Positions 44,260 to 46,187 of a stretch of DNA of 46,187 bases are shown here, in pieces. Each line of letters starts with the position of its first letter. The first letter of the stretch is position 1. The notes under the pieces were generated by a model. The model saw only the letters and a program-made list of their open reading frames with translations. It had not been told where the DNA came from and ran no database searches. This stretch comes from Pseudomonas viridiflava (GTDB lineage Bacteria; Pseudomonadota; Gammaproteobacteria; Pseudomonadales; Pseudomonadaceae). The position numbers were made by a program, and so were the translations under genes. The stretch covers positions 465,925 through 512,111 of the forward strand of contig NZ_LKEH01000017.1 in the NCBI RefSeq assembly GCF_001642795.1. Reading direction: 5' to 3'.

Positions 44260-45804
44260 TCAGTTCGGCGCACGAGGCGGATAGACCCGCGTCGGCATCA
44301 AAGGAATCAACAGAATCAGTCCGGCGGCCAGCCAGCCCATGCAGAAATACAGATCGGCACTGGTCAGCACCACGGCCTGCTCGTGCAGTCGATGGGTCAG
44401 GGAGGCCACCGAATCGTCAGCAGCGAGCCAGGGTGAGTTGCCCAGACGATCGACCAGCACGTTGGAGTGAAAATGCTGGCGCGAGGTGGTCAGGGCTTCC
44501 AGCACGCCGGTGGCGATAACCGCCGACAAACCGCGCACGGTGTTGAACCATGAAGACGCAAACGGGCCATCGGGCGGAGCGATCCCGCCAGTCGCCTGCA
44601 TCAGCAACGGCAGGACCGCCATCGGCTGGGCGATGATTTGCAGCAGTTGCAGGCTGTAGAAATTGTCGCGAATCCACTCCGAAGTCATTTGCGTCGCCAA
44701 CCCGCAATAAAGCGCGAGCAGGCCAAGCCCGGTCGCCAATACCCAGCGGCAATCGATCCAGCGCACGTTGCACAGCGCCGCCACCAGAGGCAGTGCAAGC
44801 AACTGTGGCAAAGCAACCATCAGCATCAGCGGTGCAGTCTGCAGCGGGCGATAACCGTGCACCTGGGCCAGATAGGACGACGGAATCGAGGCGACCGCCG
44901 TCAGAACGATCAGCACGCCACCCAGCGTCAGCAACGCATGCGACAGGTTTCGACCCGCCAGCAGCTGCAGTTTGAAAAACGGCACCGGGGTGAACCATTC
45001 GTTGACCATGAACGCTACCAGCAGCACCAGTCCGCCGCCCAGCAGCCAGCAGATCAGGGTGGACTCGAACCAGTCCAGGCGATTGCCTTGCAGGATGCCG
45101 ATCACCAGCGCTGCAATGGCAGGCAAACCGAGCAGCACGCCACGCCAGTTGAACGCTCTGAAGCGCTCCAGACGCAACGGGTCCTGCGGAATGCCGTGGG
45201 CAATGGCGATCATTGCGACGAGACACGGAGGGATGACCTGCCAGAACGTCCACCGCCAGTTGAAGTGCTCGGTCCACAACGCGGCAAGCGGCGTACCCAG
45301 ACTCGGGCCGAAGGTTGCGGTCAGGGCGTACCCGGCCAACCCGTACAACTTGATGTGCGGCGGCAGAAAGCGCAGCGCGACGGTCATCAGCATGGGTGGC
45401 AGACAGCCCGCCGCCAGACCTTGCAGGATGCGCAGGACCAGCAGGCCGGGATAGTTCGGCGCGAACGGGCACAACAGGCCAAGCACGATGAAGGCTGTGA
45501 TAGCGCCAAGGGTGAAGCGTCGCAGCGACAGGCTGACCGCGAACCATGGCGCGAAGGCCATCGCCGCAACCGAGGTCGCCGAATAGGCCGCCACCAGCCA
45601 GGTCGCTTCATCGGCACCGATGAACATCGCACCACGAATGTCAGCCATGGCAATGCGCGTCACGCCCTCGTTGATCCCGGCGACCAGCACCGCCAGCAGC
45701 ACGCCCAGAAGCCCGATGATCGTCTGCAGGCCGAATACCGCAGGCGCAGGTTTGATGGGCTGGGCAGCCGGGATGACAGGGTCGATGGCGACAAGCGAAG
45801 ACAT
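44260..45804 (-). CDS. DHA2-family MFS drug-efflux transporter (EmrB-like)
   Basis: A 514-residue inner-membrane proton antiporter with about fourteen hydrophobic segments. Motifs of the DHA2 family include WLVAAYSATSVAAMAFAPWFA, LRILQGLAAGCLPPMLMTVAL, GPSLGTPLAALWTEHFNWRWTFWQVIPP and the late SSWFNTVRGLSAVIATGVLEAL. It heads a minus-strand operon with a HlyD-like adaptor and an OprM-like channel. No regulator gene is adjacent within the window. The substrate is unknown. Confidence 0.92.
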   Translation of the reverse strand: MSSLVAIDPVIPAAQPIKPAPAVFGLQTIIGLLGVLLAVLVAGINEGVTRIAMADIRGAMFIGADEATWLVAAYSATSVAAMAFAPWFAVSLSLRRFTLGAITAFIVLGLLCPFAPNYPGLLVLRILQGLAAGCLPPMLMTVALRFLPPHIKLYGLAGYALTATFGPSLGTPLAALWTEHFNWRWTFWQVIPPCLVAMIAIAHGIPQDPLRLERFRAFNWRGVLLGLPAIAALVIGILQGNRLDWFESTLICWLLGGGLVLLVAFMVNEWFTPVPFFKLQLLAGRNLSHALLTLGGVLIVLTAVASIPSSYLAQVHGYRPLQTAPLMLMVALPQLLALPLVAALCNVRWIDCRWVLATGLGLLALYCGLATQMTSEWIRDNFYSLQLLQIIAQPMAVLPLLMQATGGIAPPDGPFASSWFNTVRGLSAVIATGVLEALTTSRQHFHSNVLVDRLGNSPWLAADDSVASLTHRLHEQAVVLTSADLYFCMGWLAAGLILLIPLMPTRVYPPRAPN

Positions 45805-45874
45805 GGGCGATGGATCCAGAGCGAGGGAAGCGCTGGCATTTTAGAAAACGGGGCCACTCAGGAAAATTTACATT

Positions 45875-45917
45875 TGCACAGCGTATAAGTGCACGGGACG
45901 CACGAATGCAGCTGCAT
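45875..45917. promoter_or_regulatory. Palindromes in the efflux-operon promoter region
   Basis: TGCAC-N9-GTGCA (45875-45893) and the perfect 12-bp palindrome ATGCAGCTGCAT (45906-45917) lie 70-110 bp upstream of the MFS start. A weak minus-strand promoter TGCATT-17-TATACG fits between them. They could bind a repressor of the pump encoded elsewhere. No gene is seen from 45805 to the window end. Confidence 0.4.
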
Positions 45918-45994
45918 CCGTGATCTCTGCGTTCATGGATGGCTGACCGCTGATCAAGCGCCGTTCAGAAAAAGAGAGGCGCTCTCGGGAATTT

Positions 45995-46048
45995 GACACG
46001 GAGCGTCACGGGCGGCATGCCCACGCGGAGCGATGGGCACGATCAGTG
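45995..46048. repeat. REP-like 54-bp repeat, right copy
   Basis: 51 of 54 bases match positions 29-82, in the same orientation. The TGCCCA/TGGGCA inverted repeat is intact; the GTGACGC stem has one change. It is followed by a perfect 7-bp stem GGGAACG/CGTTCCC (46055-46073). Confidence 0.65.
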
Positions 46049-46054
46049 ATAGTT

Positions 46055-46073
46055 CGGGAACGCTGATCGTTCC
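46055..46073. repeat. Hairpin of a Pseudomonas repetitive element
   Basis: GGGAACG-CTGAT-CGTTCCC is a perfect 7-bp inverted repeat. It continues into CACGCTCCAGCGCTCATCG, a sequence style common in extragenic repeats of P. syringae. Confidence 0.5.
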
Positions 46074-46159
46074 CACGCTCCAGCGCTCATCGTTATACCC
46101 AAGTCCGCAAGACGCGCAAAACGGGGGGCAAAACGAAAGTGACTGACTGAATGCATACC

Positions 46160-46187
46160 CCGTGGGAGGCGGCTTGCCGGCGATGGC
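46160..46187. repeat. Partial REP element at the window edge
   Basis: The last bases, GTGGGAGGCGGCTTGCCGGC and on to GATGGC, fit the Pseudomonas REP pattern (GTGGGAG, then a GC-rich palindrome, then CGATGG). The element is cut by the end of the window. Confidence 0.6.

Noticed and set aside
44638..45888. 416-codon plus-strand open frame over the MFS gene
   Set aside because: It is a Gln/Arg-rich antisense frame of a clear DHA2 transporter, with no motifs of its own.

Overview
The window looks like a chromosomal segment of a Pseudomonas syringae-group bacterium. This rests on several recognisable genes (a DpkA-type reductase, CapB, DUF1652 and DUF1654 proteins), on the block thrS-infC-rpmI-rplT-pheS-pheT-ihfA-merR-tRNA-Pro that is typical of Pseudomonas, and on Pseudomonas-style REP elements at both window ends. 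I see no phage genes, transposases or CRISPR arrays. Identifications are from sequence reading and recalled family features only; no database search was run.

Left third (1-14.2 kb): a nitrogen-scavenging island. On the minus strand lie an AmiC-like ligand sensor, an AmiR-like ANTAR antiterminator and a rhodococcal-type amidase. Divergent from them, across a 624-bp regulatory gap, is a plus-strand operon urtABCDE-ureE-ureF-ureAB-ureC-ureG-ureD, encoding an ABC importer of the urea/short-amide type and a urease with all accessory proteins. The gap holds a textbook sigma-54 promoter, an NtrC-like site and a very strong intrinsic terminator just before urtA. With AmiC and AmiR next door, this reads as an antitermination-controlled leader. 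The system looks atypical: a short UrtB, a fused gamma-beta subunit, UreE without a His tail, UreF with an Arg-rich insert, and UreC that keeps every metal ligand but has a rewritten substrate loop. I consider this the most interesting part of the window.

14.2-16.6 kb: small accessory genes (a lipoprotein, an OB-fold membrane protein, a 43-residue secreted peptide missed by length cut-offs, a DUF1652 protein). 16.6-24.1 kb, minus strand: the translation block. It carries an apparent tRNA-Thr anticodon mimic before thrS, an ATT-type infC start and two stable hairpins between rplT and pheS. 24.4-26.1 kb: a secreted Cys-containing protein, the cold-shock protein CapB, an I78-type inhibitor lipoprotein and a small unknown.

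26.1-33.2 kb, minus strand: a ribose operon rbsBACRKD plus an exported nucleoside hydrolase, which could release ribose from nucleosides in the periplasm for RbsABC to import. A palindromic RbsR-like operator precedes rbsB. 33.3-37.7 kb: small lipoprotein, DUF and membrane proteins, a ParD-like/methionine aminopeptidase pair and an XRE regulator, each with conspicuous operator repeats, and dpkA.

37.8-46.2 kb: a FecR-like protein without a visible sigma factor or receptor, a short Fur-like winged-helix protein, a small membrane protein, a KefB/KefC-type potassium/proton antiporter, and a minus-strand MFS/HlyD/OprM tripartite efflux operon. A 54-bp repeat occurs near both ends of the window.
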